Source: Martelella sp. NC20 (lineage in GTDB: Bacteria > Pseudomonadota > Alphaproteobacteria > Rhizobiales > Rhizobiaceae). From it: a DNA stretch of 64,000 nt. The notes beneath the pieces are model-generated. The model made no database searches. It was not told where the DNA came from and worked only from the letters and a program-made list of their open reading frames with translations. A program made the position numbers and the translations under genes. Shown here in pieces: positions 8,969 through 18,224 of the stretch (position 1 is the stretch's first letter; every line of letters starts with the position of its first letter). Location: assembly GCF_013459645.1 (NCBI RefSeq), contig NZ_CP054861.1, positions 602,501 through 666,500 of the forward strand. The letters are read 5' to 3'.

Positions 8969-10519
8969 TCACTCGACCGGTTTCCAGTTCGAGGGGTCGG
9001 GCCAGGGATAGGTGGTGAAGTCCAGACCCGTGACGTCGTCGCTCGCGAAGATCAGTGCGTCGACGCTGGCAACCGGCACAAGGAATGCGTTCTCGACCAT
9101 GTAACGCTCGGATGCCTCGGCGGCTGCTACGCCTTCGGGCGTGTCGATGTCGTATTTGCGCTGCTCCACCGCCAGAGAATCCGCTTTCTCATCCACGAAT
9201 TTCGAAAAATTGTACACGGCATCACTGGTCACCAGTTGCTGCGTATCGGTCAGTTGAACGGAGTACTGAAACGTTAGCGTGGTTGCGGGATAGTCGCCTG
9301 AGAAATACATCGGAACATAAGTCGAGAAGCCCTCGCTCGGTTTCAGTGTCACGTCGACGCCGACCGCCTGCCAGTTGGCGGCCATGGCCTGCCCCAGAAG
9401 GTCGCCGCCGGGAACGGCTGGCTGAAGCAACAGATCGAAGGAGAAACCGTCGGGATATCCCGCCTCGGCCAGCAGCGCTTTCGCCTTCTCAGCGTCGTAG
9501 GAATAGAAGCGTTCCAGTTCGGCCACATAACCGCCGATTCCGTCCGGAACGAATTGGGTCGTCGGCGCGCCGTATTCTCCATAGAGGGCCGCGGCAATCC
9601 CGGCGCGATCGATTGCAAAGTTCAGGGCTTGCCGGACACGCACATCCGCCAATGCCGGGACGATGTTGCCGCCAATATCGCCGAGGTATACCCCGACCAT
9701 GGCAGAAGGTGCGCTGAAAATCTTGAGTCCGGCCGCTTCTGCGGCCTCGGCGTCCGTCGCCTGTCCCTCGGCAACCTGCACCTGGCCCGTTCGCAACGAA
9801 GACAGGACGGCATTGCCGTCAGGGATGACCTTGATCACCACTTCATCCCAGTACTGGGCGTCAGGATTCCAATAGTGCGGGTTCTTCACATATACGTACT
9901 GCGATTCGATGATCGTGCGCTCGCTGTCGATCATGTACGGTCCGGCGCCGAAGGTAGCGGTGCCAAGCTTATCCGGGTCGGCCAACCCGCCGGGTGAAAC
10001 GACTGCACCGGCCATGCCGCCCTGGTCCAGACCGTATGGCAGCATAGGATCGAGCGTCGACAGCGTGAGCGTCACCTGAAACGGGCCAGACGCCTCGATC
10101 TTGGAAACATTGGCAAGCCATGCGGTGAATTGGCCCTTCTCCTTATAGCGTTCCAGCCATTCGACCACGCCCTCGGCGGTCAGGTCGGTGCCGTCGCTGA
10201 ATTTTACGCCCTCGCGCAGGTTCATGACGAACGACAGACGGTCCTCGGAATAGGCCCAGTCGAGCGCAAGCCCTGGCTGCGCGGTACCGTCCGGAGCGCG
10301 CCGGATCAACGAAGCGTAAGCGAGATTTGGGTACCAGACACTTGGCAGCCCATTTGCGCTCAGCGTCGGATCAAGCGTTGTCGGCGCGGAACTTGCGGCG
10401 ATCGTCAGGGTCTCCGCGATGCTCTGGGTGGGAAGGCTGGCACCGAGGATGGCAATTATGGCAGCGGCGCCAATGAGCGGAATGGGTCTCGTGCGGCATT
10501 CCGGCAAAGTAAATGTCAT
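8969..10519 (-). CDS. ABC transporter substrate-binding protein, family 5 (peptide/nickel type)
   Basis: Periplasmic solute receptor, 516 residues, SBP_bac_5 family. The N-terminus has a hydrophobic signal (PLIGAAAIIAILGASL) with a cleavage-like SIAET; the mature protein starts LTIAASSAPTTLDP, and the family's characteristic LREGVKFSDGT and VRVRQALNFAIDR segments follow. The ATG at 10519 is preceded by AGGAGGA with four bases between, an excellent site. First transporter gene after the carboxylesterase in a minus-strand operon. The family binds peptides, metals-chelates, opines or sugars; the neighbouring esterase suggests an ester-bearing organic ligand, but that is inference. Confidence 0.88.
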   Translation of the reverse strand: MTFTLPECRTRPIPLIGAAAIIAILGASLPTQSIAETLTIAASSAPTTLDPTLSANGLPSVWYPNLAYASLIRRAPDGTAQPGLALDWAYSEDRLSFVMNLREGVKFSDGTDLTAEGVVEWLERYKEKGQFTAWLANVSKIEASGPFQVTLTLSTLDPMLPYGLDQGGMAGAVVSPGGLADPDKLGTATFGAGPYMIDSERTIIESQYVYVKNPHYWNPDAQYWDEVVIKVIPDGNAVLSSLRTGQVQVAEGQATDAEAAEAAGLKIFSAPSAMVGVYLGDIGGNIVPALADVRVRQALNFAIDRAGIAAALYGEYGAPTTQFVPDGIGGYVAELERFYSYDAEKAKALLAEAGYPDGFSFDLLLQPAVPGGDLLGQAMAANWQAVGVDVTLKPSEGFSTYVPMYFSGDYPATTLTFQYSVQLTDTQQLVTSDAVYNFSKFVDEKADSLAVEQRKYDIDTPEGVAAAEASERYMVENAFLVPVASVDALIFASDDVTGLDFTTYPWPDPSNWKPVE

Positions 10520-10707
10520 CGTGTCCTCCTGTCATGGCGCTGGATAGGAAACGCCCTCTTCCTGGTTATGCGGCCGGCAACACCCTCGTCGGGCCAGACC
10601 AAGTATGGCCGGCGCCCGGAAAGAGCGTCCTTGCAGAAATGCATCAGCCGAAGCCATCCCGGGTGCCAGTCTGCCGATTTCGCCGGAAACGGACCCTCGC
10701 ACCGCGC

Positions 10708-12312
10708 TCATGCGCCGGCGTCCCCCGTTTTTCTCTGTTCGAATTCAGTGCCGAAGATGTTTGACAGGACAGGAGCGGAACTGTCGCGGTGCCGCTCCCA
10801 AAAGTCGAGCCTCTCGGCAAGTCGATCAGTTTTCACGTGTGGTTCGAGATCTGCGATCATGGTTGCGCGTTGACGCGACGCGTAGGCCGGCCAAGTCCCC
10901 AGCGGACCGCTCGGATCGCCGGTTTTGACGAATGCCGCGAGCGCGCTGCTCAGCCCTTTGGCCAGTGCCCGCACCGGCGCATCGCGGACCTCCGACCCCA
11001 GCATATCGGCCACGCCCGTTGCATCGAGATTGTCAAAAAAGAACGGCAGGTCGACGACATGGGCAGCGCCGGTCCGCCCGCCAAGCCCCGGTGATTTCCA
11101 GCCGAATTCATAAACGAAGCCGCGACCACCCGCCGCAGCATGCCTATGGGCGAGGTAACGCACCGGCTCGCCCCATCCATGTTCTGTTGCGATCACGTGT
11201 CCTACGTTTGCAGCATCGCCTCCGACGGCCTTCAACACGGGCGCATAGAGCGCGGCGGCCTCGGACTGTGCATCGGGGTCACGCAGATAAGCAGCAATTG
11301 TCGCTGGCAGAGACCGCTCCGGCGGCGCCCATCCGGTGATCGGGAACAGCCTGTCCTCTTCACTTGTAGAGCCAATCAGGATATCGATGTCACTCCGCTC
11401 GGAGAGCGCGGCGTAGGGATCCGACGCCAACGTAACGCCATCCAGCACAGTGGGAAAGACCCGACGCCCGATGCCGAACATACGCTGCACGGCAAGGATG
11501 CGGAAAATGGAAATGTCGCGAAGCTGGGCCAGCACATCTCCCGCCGGGTCCACCGACAACTGACGCAGGAGGAAATCGGTCGTCTCCCGCGCTTTCCCGA
11601 TTTCAGTCATCATCTCGAGATGTCCGCTTTCCAGGAATACACGGCGAAAAAGGCCGCGTGCGCCGGGTGCAATGAGCAGCGAGGCTACGGAAACTGCCCC
11701 CGCCGAATGCCCGCCGACTGTCACGTGGTCCGGATCTCCACCGAAGGCGGCGATGTTCTGTTGAACCCACTTCAGGGCGAGTGTCTGGTCCTGGATTGCC
11801 TGGTTGCTGTATCGTTCGTCGTAATCGCCAAGGAAGAGCCCGCCAAGATAGCCCAGCCGGTAGTTGACGCTGACAACGACGATACCGTGGTCGCGCGCCA
11901 TGCGAGCGCCATCGGTCCACGAACCGCTGCCCGAACCGCACAGGAATGCGCCGCCGTGGATCCAGAAGAGGACAGGCGCCTTACCGGCAATATCCGGTGT
12001 CCAGATATTCAGATTAAGGCAATCTTCGTCCGACACGCTTTGCGACGCGTAGTAGATAGCCTCGGTCCCGGGAACAGCCATGGGGAGCGGATCGATATCC
12101 TGAGGCGATATCGATCCGAACTGCGATGAATCCACAATACCTTCAGCGACTTCCGCACGTTGAGGCGGCGCAAAGCGAAGCGAGCCAATCGGAGGGGCGC
12201 CATAGCGGACACCACGGAAAATCGAAACGCTATCATCAGTCACGCCAGCGAATGTGCCGCAGGGTGAGGTGGCAATAGGTTGCGTTTCGGAGGCGTGCGC
12301 AGTCGTGGTCAC
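10708..12312 (-). CDS. Type-B carboxylesterase/lipase family protein
   Basis: Serine hydrolase of the alpha/beta-hydrolase fold, about 534 residues. The nucleophile elbow GGHSAGA, the oxyanion segment WIHGGAF, the EDCLNLN motif, the acidic residue region STSEED and the histidine in GAAHVVDLPF make a complete type-B catalytic set. No signal peptide is evident, so a cytoplasmic location is likely. I start it at the GTG of 12312 because GAGAGG precedes it by nine bases; another GTG lies 13 codons upstream (12351). It heads the minus-strand operon with the family-5 importer, so it probably hydrolyses an imported ester, amide or carbamate; the compound is not identifiable. Confidence 0.85.
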   Translation of the reverse strand: MTTTAHASETQPIATSPCGTFAGVTDDSVSIFRGVRYGAPPIGSLRFAPPQRAEVAEGIVDSSQFGSISPQDIDPLPMAVPGTEAIYYASQSVSDEDCLNLNIWTPDIAGKAPVLFWIHGGAFLCGSGSGSWTDGARMARDHGIVVVSVNYRLGYLGGLFLGDYDERYSNQAIQDQTLALKWVQQNIAAFGGDPDHVTVGGHSAGAVSVASLLIAPGARGLFRRVFLESGHLEMMTEIGKARETTDFLLRQLSVDPAGDVLAQLRDISIFRILAVQRMFGIGRRVFPTVLDGVTLASDPYAALSERSDIDILIGSTSEEDRLFPITGWAPPERSLPATIAAYLRDPDAQSEAAALYAPVLKAVGGDAANVGHVIATEHGWGEPVRYLAHRHAAAGGRGFVYEFGWKSPGLGGRTGAAHVVDLPFFFDNLDATGVADMLGSEVRDAPVRALAKGLSSALAAFVKTGDPSGPLGTWPAYASRQRATMIADLEPHVKTDRLAERLDFWERHRDSSAPVLSNIFGTEFEQRKTGDAGA

Positions 12313-12762
12313 CTTCCGGTTCCTCTCTTCCCGATGGCCGGTCGGCGCCACTTTTTAACGTGACCTTGCCGAGTAGGCCTTTGCTGAAATGTTAGGCTAG
12401 AGAACTCCGAAATGTCCGCAAGGGCGTATTCCCCTCAATTTCAGACAACTAGCGCTTCGGTTCTGTTATTTCATCCGTTGAGCTTGCATACACAAAAAGG
12501 CTGATAGAAAATTGCCGCCATGGGCGCTGCTGTAACGCCGTTCAAGCTGGCGTTCTTTTTGAGCGCGGCGTTCAGAAGCAAGTGGCCTGCCCGCCCACGG
12601 AGTGACAGAGCGGGCAATCGCATCCGAGGAGGCGGTGCAATTCCGGGGGCGTATTGGTCAGAGGCGTTTGCTGAGTTTCGCCGAAGCGAGCTTTGTTCCC
12701 CTATCAAATGGCTTGGAAAACTTGCGATTAAATGCAGGGCGGCAACCTGGATCTGACGCTAG
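12313..12762. other. Intergenic stretch without a recognisable gene
   Basis: About 450 bases separating the minus-strand esterase operon from the regulator. Short open frames on both strands (12471-12707 minus, 12520-12756 plus) look like chance frames. A GGCTGATAGAAA string at about 12499 also occurs near 5008, close to insertion-sequence debris, so part of this stretch may be a decayed mobile element. The esterase operon promoter should lie near 12350-12450, but I cannot point to it. Confidence 0.35.
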
Positions 12763-13575
12763 TCACGCTTGCTGCCCGTAGACGACGATCCGAATATCCG
12801 GCCGACCTTCGTAGAGGAGTACGCTCAGGTCGTAGCGCTTCCAGCCAGCGCCGGCGCGCAACTCCTTCATAGTATTGCCGATACGGACGACCTCGGGGTC
12901 TTTCCACCAGTCTCGCGCGGTGGGGAATTCGTCCATCACCTTGTCGAGGAGACAGCGAAGGATCGGGTCCTTCCCGGTTGTGAGGTAGTCGTGCCGGGCT
13001 TTGAGAAACATCTGTCGCGCCGAGCGCTCCCAATCTCGGACAATATTCCGATAGGCTTCGCAAAAGAACACGATCCCGAGCATGTTCGGATCGGGCTCGC
13101 GCAAGGCCGGGAACAGCCGTTCGGCCTCGTCGTTGAACGCCAGCACGTCCCACCGCAGATTCAGGATGTAGGCCGCATTTGGCAGGGCAGTAATCATCGC
13201 GACAAGGGCGGTAGGGACATCGGACCGCTCCACCACGCGCGGCTTGAGATCGCGTCCAGCAAGCGCGTAGAGATGCTCTTGCTCCGCGCGTTCAAGCTTC
13301 AGCCCCCGAACAAGGCGAGCGAGAAAATCGTCCGACACATGGATGTCACGCCCCTGCTCAAACCAAGTGTACCAAGTCAGTCCGACACCGGCGAGCGTTG
13401 CGACTTCCTCGCGCCGCAGACCCTTCGTCCGACGCCGCCCGCTGTCCCGCAGGCCGAGCTTTTCCGGTGAAGCGCGCTCCCGGCAGTACCTTACGAAATC
13501 GGACAATTCCTGACGCTCAGGAACGCGGGACAGTCTTGTCGAGTTCAATGTTCTCTCCTGAAGACCCATCACCAT
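12763..13575 (-). CDS. Helix-turn-helix transcriptional regulator with MmyB-like ligand domain
   Basis: Transcription factor of the XRE/MmyB type, 270 residues as drawn. An N-terminal HTH domain (about 25-100) shows the hallmark RRRTKGLRREEVATLAGVG and WFEQGRDIHVS; residues from about 115 onward form the MmyB-type PAS-like domain (LRWDVLAFNDEAERLF). Start is uncertain: ATG at 13575 and 13569 lack a clear ribosome site, while TTG at 13548 has AGGAG a few bases upstream. It is divergent from an oxidoreductase gene 72 bases away, and a perfect 12-bp palindrome lies between them, so it probably controls the three plus-strand oxidoreductase genes and itself. Confidence 0.85.
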   Translation of the reverse strand: MVMGLQERTLNSTRLSRVPERQELSDFVRYCRERASPEKLGLRDSGRRRTKGLRREEVATLAGVGLTWYTWFEQGRDIHVSDDFLARLVRGLKLERAEQEHLYALAGRDLKPRVVERSDVPTALVAMITALPNAAYILNLRWDVLAFNDEAERLFPALREPDPNMLGIVFFCEAYRNIVRDWERSARQMFLKARHDYLTTGKDPILRCLLDKVMDEFPTARDWWKDPEVVRIGNTMKELRAGAGWKRYDLSVLLYEGRPDIRIVVYGQQA

Positions 13576-13614
13576 AGCAACAGGATAAAAGTCATATAGT
13601 AACAGAATAACATG

Positions 13615-13626
13615 AACGATATCGTT
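13615..13626. promoter_or_regulatory. Palindromic operator candidate AACGATATCGTT
   Basis: A perfect 12-bp palindrome in the short divergent region between the MmyB-type regulator and the oxidoreductase genes, 22 bases before the oxidoreductase start. Position and symmetry suggest the regulator's binding site; binding is not shown. Confidence 0.4.
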
Positions 13627-13647
13627 TTCGCAAACAGGAGAAAGCGC

Positions 13648-14517
13648 ATGTCGGCATCAGTCATTGGACTTGGGCAGATCGGTTCGGCGATCGTCCCGCG
13701 TTTGCTGTCTCTCGGGGAAAAAGTAATCGTCTGGAACCGCTCCAGGACCGCCATCGACAAGCTCATCAGGCCTGGGGTGATCCCGGCGTCCGATATTTCG
13801 GACGCATTCGCCGCCGATATCGTCCTGTCCGCACTTTTCGATGACGAGGCGGTTCGTTCGGTGTTCACCCCGGCACGACTTGAACGGGCTTCCGACCTTG
13901 GATCGCTGCACGTTTGCCTCTCCACCGTCAGTCCGGATTTGACGGAAGAGCTGGCAAGTCTGCACGCGTCACTTGGGGTGGGCTATCTTGCGGCGCCGCT
14001 CTTCGGCCGTCCTGAGGCGGTCGCGCGCGGTGAGGCCAACATCTGTGTCGCGGGCGGTGAGGCCGCCATCGAGAGGGCCCGGCCTTATCTGGAATGCTTC
14101 GGGCGTGTCTGGAGGGTCGGCGTGGAGCCGCGGCAGGCCAGCGTCGCGAAGCTTTGCGGGAACTTCATGATCGGGGCCGCGATCGAGGCCATGGCGGAAG
14201 CGGCAGGGCTCGTCCGTGCCACGGACGGCGACGCCGGCGCATTCATGTCATTAATGACGAATACCCTGTTCTCTTCTCCGGTCTACCGCAACTATGCCGC
14301 CTCCGTCCTTGGGGCCAGTCCCCTTCAGCCAAGCGGCCTGGCGCTGCCAATGAAGGACATGTCGCTTTTGTCCGCCGTCTCCAGAAACGCGTCCGTTCCG
14401 ACGAAGGTCCTGGACGCGCTGCGCGAAAGCCTGTCCAGCGCCGATGCCGTCGGTTTCGGACATCAAGATTGGTCTGTTGCGTTGGGAAATGCAGCCCGAC
14501 GCGCGGTCTCCGCCTAA
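13648..14517 (+). CDS. NAD(P)-binding 6-phosphogluconate/3-hydroxyisobutyrate dehydrogenase family protein
   Basis: Predicted beta-hydroxyacid dehydrogenase-like reductase, 289 residues. It opens with SVIGLGQIGSAIV, a GxGxxG dinucleotide site, followed by VWNRSR where NADP-preferring members have Asn-Arg; the substrate lobe holds KLCGNFMIGAAIEAMAEA, matching the family's catalytic K..NN segment with Gly-Asn. Start chosen at the ATG preceded by AGGAG eight bases upstream; an upstream in-frame ATG (13612) would overlap the palindrome. It begins an operon with two MDR-type reductases 31 and 20 bases apart. Related proteins include imine reductases, so C=N or C=O reduction is possible; substrate unknown. 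Confidence 0.82.
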   Translation: MSASVIGLGQIGSAIVPRLLSLGEKVIVWNRSRTAIDKLIRPGVIPASDISDAFAADIVLSALFDDEAVRSVFTPARLERASDLGSLHVCLSTVSPDLTEELASLHASLGVGYLAAPLFGRPEAVARGEANICVAGGEAAIERARPYLECFGRVWRVGVEPRQASVAKLCGNFMIGAAIEAMAEAAGLVRATDGDAGAFMSLMTNTLFSSPVYRNYAASVLGASPLQPSGLALPMKDMSLLSAVSRNASVPTKVLDALRESLSSADAVGFGHQDWSVALGNAARRAVSA

Positions 14518-14547
14518 CCACAAATCAGCAATAGTGAGAATGTCGCA

Positions 14548-15549
14548 ATGCAAGCAGCCTATTATGACCGGCAGGGCACTGCCGACGAAGTCCTCGTCGT
14601 CGGAAACCTCCCGGACCCTGAACCGGGACACGGTGAAGTGAGAGTCAGGATCATCTACTCCGGGCTTAATCCCACAGACGTCAAGGCAAGGTCTGGCTTC
14701 GCGGGCATGCCGATGGCCTTTCCGCGCATCGTCCCCCATCACGATGGTGCAGGGACGATCGACAAGGTCGGCGCTGGCGTTTCTGAGAGCAGGATCGGTG
14801 AACGTGTCTGGATATCGCGCGCCCAGTTCGGTCGCGCATTCGGGACAGCCGCCGAATATTCGGTTGTGCCTGCCGATCTGGCCGTTTCTCTACCCGCAAA
14901 TGCGTCATTCCAAACGGGGGCCTCCCTTGGCATCGCGGCGCTGACAGCACACAGGTGCCTCTTTGCCGACGGCGATGTTCACGGCCTGCGGGTGCTTGTT
15001 CAGGGCGGCGGCGGCGCCGTCGGTGCCGCCGCGATCCTGCTGGCGAAATGGGCGGGGGCCTGGGTCTCAGCTACCGTCAGCCGTCCGGAACAGGAAAGGA
15101 TCGCTCGCGAGACGGGGGCCGACCTCGTTATCAACAGACATGCGGATGACATCCCCGCCAAAATCAGAAGCGCCACAGGCGGTATCGGCGTCGACCGGAT
15201 CGTCGACGTCGACCTCGCCCACAACATCGACGTCGATCTGGCATGTTTGGCAACGAACGGCACTGTAGCGGCATATGCCACAGAGGATCCGTCAGCCACT
15301 CTCACAATGCCGTTCAGAAGCACGATGATGGGAAGCCACGTACTCCGCTTCGTCTTCCTTCCCTCAATTCCGGAGGATGCTATACGGCTCGCGGTGAAAG
15401 ACGTGACCGCCTGCCTGTCCGCCGGCGCCCACACCCCCCATATCGGAATGGAGCTCCCTCTTGACCAGATCCACAAGGCTCACGCAGCCCAGAAATCGGC
15501 AACGGTAGTCGGCAAGATTCTCCTTCGAACTGCAAGCTCGAATGACTGA
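14548..15549 (+). CDS. NADPH:quinone reductase-like, zinc-independent MDR family oxidoreductase
   Basis: Medium-chain dehydrogenase/reductase of the zeta-crystallin/quinone oxidoreductase group, 333 residues. N-terminal GroES-like domain with SGLNPTDVKARSG, then a Rossmann domain with VLVQGGGGAVGAAAI (nucleotide loop) and ATVSRPEQERIARETGADLVI. The structural and catalytic zinc cysteines of alcohol dehydrogenases are absent. Second gene of the plus-strand oxidoreductase operon, followed 19 bases later by a broken relative. Likely reduces quinones or enones with NADPH; the physiological substrate is not indicated. Confidence 0.85.
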   Translation: MQAAYYDRQGTADEVLVVGNLPDPEPGHGEVRVRIIYSGLNPTDVKARSGFAGMPMAFPRIVPHHDGAGTIDKVGAGVSESRIGERVWISRAQFGRAFGTAAEYSVVPADLAVSLPANASFQTGASLGIAALTAHRCLFADGDVHGLRVLVQGGGGAVGAAAILLAKWAGAWVSATVSRPEQERIARETGADLVINRHADDIPAKIRSATGGIGVDRIVDVDLAHNIDVDLACLATNGTVAAYATEDPSATLTMPFRSTMMGSHVLRFVFLPSIPEDAIRLAVKDVTACLSAGAHTPHIGMELPLDQIHKAHAAQKSATVVGKILLRTASSND

Positions 15550-15568
15550 CGCCAAGAGAGGACAGAAC

Positions 15569-16587
15569 ATGGAACGATCATTAGCGGCTTGGCAGAAGGC
15601 TGTCGGAATTCCTCTCGAAATCGGCGAGGTCGAAACGCCACCACCCGGCCCGGAGGAGATCCTCGTCCGCAACCGCGCGATCGCGATCAATCCCGTTGAC
15701 TGGATCCTCCAGGAAACTCCAATCTTTCCATGGCTCGACTACCCGACAATTCTTGGAAGCGACGTTTCCGGCGAGGTCGTCGCGGTCGGAAGCAACGTGG
15801 ACAGGTTCAAGGTCGGAGATCGGGTGCTGGGGCAGTCGGTCGGCGCAACAACCAATAGCCCTTCCCATGGAGCCTTCCAGACGCACACCCTCATCCTTGA
15901 GAATATGGCGTCGCAGCTCCCTCCGAGTCTCTCCTTCACGGAGGCGGCCGTCCTGCCGCTGGGGTTGGGGACGGCCGCATGTGGCCTGTTCGAGGTCGAT
16001 CATCTCGCTTTGCGACACCCGACGCTGACGCCTCAGCCGACAGGCGAGGCGATCCTCGTCTGGGGCGGTTCGTCGAGCGTCGGATGCAATGCGATCCAGC
16101 TCGCTGTCGCCGCGGGATATCGGTGTGTCACGACCGCTTCTGCGAGCAACATGAAGCTGGTTGAAGAGCTGGGGCCAGCGCCGTCTTCGACCATTCCGAT
16201 CCGCAAGTCGTCGATCGCGTAGTGCGCGCTCTTGAGGGAAAGGCATTCGCTGGAGCGCTGCACGCCACCGGGAATATGCATCAGTGTTTCGAAGCTGTCA
16301 ACCGGTCTGGTGGCCGCCAATTCGTGTCGACCACGCTCCCGGCACCTGAAAATAGACCGGCTGGAGTGGAGACGAAATTGATCTTCGGAACCAGCCTCAA
16401 GGATAATGAGGTGAGCCGAGCGGTCTATGCGGACTTCCTTCCGGAAACTTTGGCGGCTGGTAGATTTCGCTGCGCTCCCGCCGCCCATGTGATTGGTCAA
16501 GGCCTGGAAAGCCTTCAAGCCGCACTCGAGGCGCACAAACGAGGAGTCTCGGCAGCGAAGATTGTCGTGGTTCTCGGCGAGAACTAG
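15569..16587 (+). pseudogene. MDR family oxidoreductase, disrupted by a one-base frameshift
   Basis: A second MDR reductase. The first frame (ATG 15569, GAGAGG upstream) codes for the GroES-like domain with INPVDWILQ, the Rossmann start ILVWGGSSSVG and KLVEELG, then runs into unrelated residues and a stop at 16220-16222. From the G-run at 16171-16174 a shifted frame gives AVFDHSDPQVVDRVVRALEG and continues with the normal C-terminal half to 16587. Adding one G to the run joins both halves, so a single-base loss (or a sequencing error) is the simplest explanation. Intact, it would be about 340 residues. Confidence 0.8.
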
Positions 16588-16631
16588 AGCCTGCTTTGCA
16601 AGGCGAAACTGGCTGCGAAGGCCTGCCGGAT

Positions 16632-16838
16632 TCAGCCTTCGCGTTTCCACACCCGGGCTGGCTGTCCCTTCATTGTTGCCCCCGACTGAACCAGGACCCG
16701 GCTCACTGATGCTTCCGGCAGTTTTGCTGCAACCAACCCCTTCCGGGCCAGCAGCGCGTAATCCGTGAAGCTGAAATAGAAGGACAGCAAAAGTGGGACG
16801 ATGGAGGTGACGCCGATCAACACGAAGCCCGCCGGCAA
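16632..16838 (-). pseudogene. Fragment resembling a sugar ABC permease N-terminus
   Basis: The minus-strand frame begins PAGFVLIGVTSIVPLLLSF then YFSFTDYALL, which closely resembles the first membrane span of MalF/UgpA-type permeases; after about 35 residues the similarity stops and the frame continues in unrelated sequence. No ATG is at the start (TTG) and no companion transporter genes are nearby, so this is best read as a remnant. Confidence 0.4.
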
Positions 16839-17174
16839 GCCCCTTTCACCTGAGCATGTCGTCCCGCTTCGTGGGCGAAATGCCCTATTGGCGTTAACTT
16901 TTGCCAGCTCTCTTGGTCATGTCCGATTGGCGGAAGGATACTGATGGCCGGAAACTGAAACGAAAACCGAGCCAAAACCTCCGTTAGGAAAAGCGCCCAA
17001 GCGCTCCGGAAAACTCTGACGACGGGCACGACCAGTAAACTATTGTGTTTGCGCAGTATTTGATCGGCATACGCTACAAACAGAACAGCGTAAGAATTCG
17101 TCGTATCAGTGTAGCTGGTTGCAGGGATCAGGGGAAGAGAGAGCATTACCCCTCACTGACCCCTTTGCGTGGCC
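16839..17174. other. Intergenic stretch without a recognisable gene
   Basis: About 336 bases between the permease remnant and the end of the cobalt transporter gene. A 109-codon minus frame (16817-17146) shows no family features. I see no convincing terminator for the nitrile hydratase operon here. Confidence 0.35.
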
Positions 17175-17927
17175 TCAGGCGTGGTGCTGATCGCGCAACC
17201 TCCCGAGAAAGGCGGCACTCAGCGGACCGAGCAACAGCCAGAAGACAAGGCTGGTGCCGAGAGCAACCAAAATGAAGCGCTGCTCCAGCGCCGCCGGGGC
17301 AAGAGAGACCTCTCCAGCCGCCGGTTGCGGGGCGCCGATCAAATGCGGAGCCACGATCAGTGCAAACGCGGCGACATAAGCCCACCACTCACGCCTCAAT
17401 AGCGAGAGCCCGATGCCACCCGCGGTCGCCACCGCCGTGACAATCCACCATGCCTGTCGTGCAAGCAGCGGACCGGCTGCCGATCCCGGAAGCTCCGGTG
17501 GCAGACCGATCGACGGCATCAGCATGACCGAGGTGAATGCCGCCAGTCCCCACACAATTCCCTCTCGAGCGCTTACCTGCGTGCCGCGCAGCGACATCAG
17601 GGCCGTCAGCACGATGGCAAAACCGATCCCGATGAGAATATTGGCACCGGCCGTATAGAAAAACCTTTCGGCGCCGTCGGCCGGCGCCCAGGCCTCTTCG
17701 TCGTGAGAGTGCCCGGCCGCGGACTGGTGATCGACGGCGACCGCGTCATGCTGATGTTCGACGCCATACTGATGCACAACCTCCGACGCCGCCGGCTCGG
17801 CGGTTTCATACGCCTCCCCCTGGAGGATAAGCGGCGTCGTTCCAAAGATCTGGATGCCGGTCACCACCAGCCCGGCCAAAAGGCCGGACAGCGCGGATGC
17901 GAAAATGATCGATCGCAAGGTGTGCAT
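17175..17927 (-). CDS. cbtA: CbtA family cobalt transporter subunit
   Basis: Predicted inner-membrane cobalt uptake protein, 250 residues. The first span (SIIFASALSGLLAGLVVTG) is followed by the CbtA-typical QIFGTTPLILQGE region, a periplasmic His/Asp-rich loop (HQHDAVAVDH, GHSHDEE) suited to metal capture, and four more hydrophobic segments. I start it at the ATG preceded by AGGAG about eight bases upstream. It follows cbtB by 11 bases, at the 3' end of the nitrile hydratase operon. CbtAB pairs are usually tied to cobalamin synthesis; here the neighbour is a cobalt-type nitrile hydratase, so the metal is likely supplied to that enzyme. Confidence 0.88.
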   Translation of the reverse strand: MHTLRSIIFASALSGLLAGLVVTGIQIFGTTPLILQGEAYETAEPAASEVVHQYGVEHQHDAVAVDHQSAAGHSHDEEAWAPADGAERFFYTAGANILIGIGFAIVLTALMSLRGTQVSAREGIVWGLAAFTSVMLMPSIGLPPELPGSAAGPLLARQAWWIVTAVATAGGIGLSLLRREWWAYVAAFALIVAPHLIGAPQPAAGEVSLAPAALEQRFILVALGTSLVFWLLLGPLSAAFLGRLRDQHHA

Positions 17928-17938
17928 CTTACCTGCTC

Positions 17939-18136
17939 CTAGTGGCAAGGAAACGCGTAGGCGTGACGCGCGTCGTGGGCGGCATTATGCGCGACCGAAA
18001 GCGGGGAGAACCCCACCATGCCCACAATGAACAGGCCGAATGCCAGTGAAATCGTCGCCTGGATGTGGCGGGAAGTGGACGAACTGGTAGCGATCTGGCC
18101 CTGGGCCAGCCTGGATGTCGAAATTTCTGCGGTCAT
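17939..18136 (-). CDS. cbtB: CbtB family cobalt transporter small subunit
   Basis: A 65-residue single-span protein. The span (ATISLAFGLFIVGMVGF) is followed by the family's His-rich C-terminus HNAAHDARHAYAFPCH, thought to bind cobalt. The ATG at 18136 has AGGAGA six bases upstream. Immediately upstream of cbtA with an 11-base gap, and downstream of the nitrile hydratase activator, so translated from the same message. In other genomes cbtBA often sits under a cobalamin riboswitch; no such element is seen here, which fits its use for nitrile hydratase instead. Confidence 0.88.
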   Translation of the reverse strand: MTAEISTSRLAQGQIATSSSTSRHIQATISLAFGLFIVGMVGFSPLSVAHNAAHDARHAYAFPCH

Positions 18137-18224
18137 CGGATCTCTCCTGTGATTTGCTGATCTGGCGACGGGGCAGACCCTCACCCGGAATCGATGGATC
18201 CGGGGCAGGCGCCACGCCGTGAAA

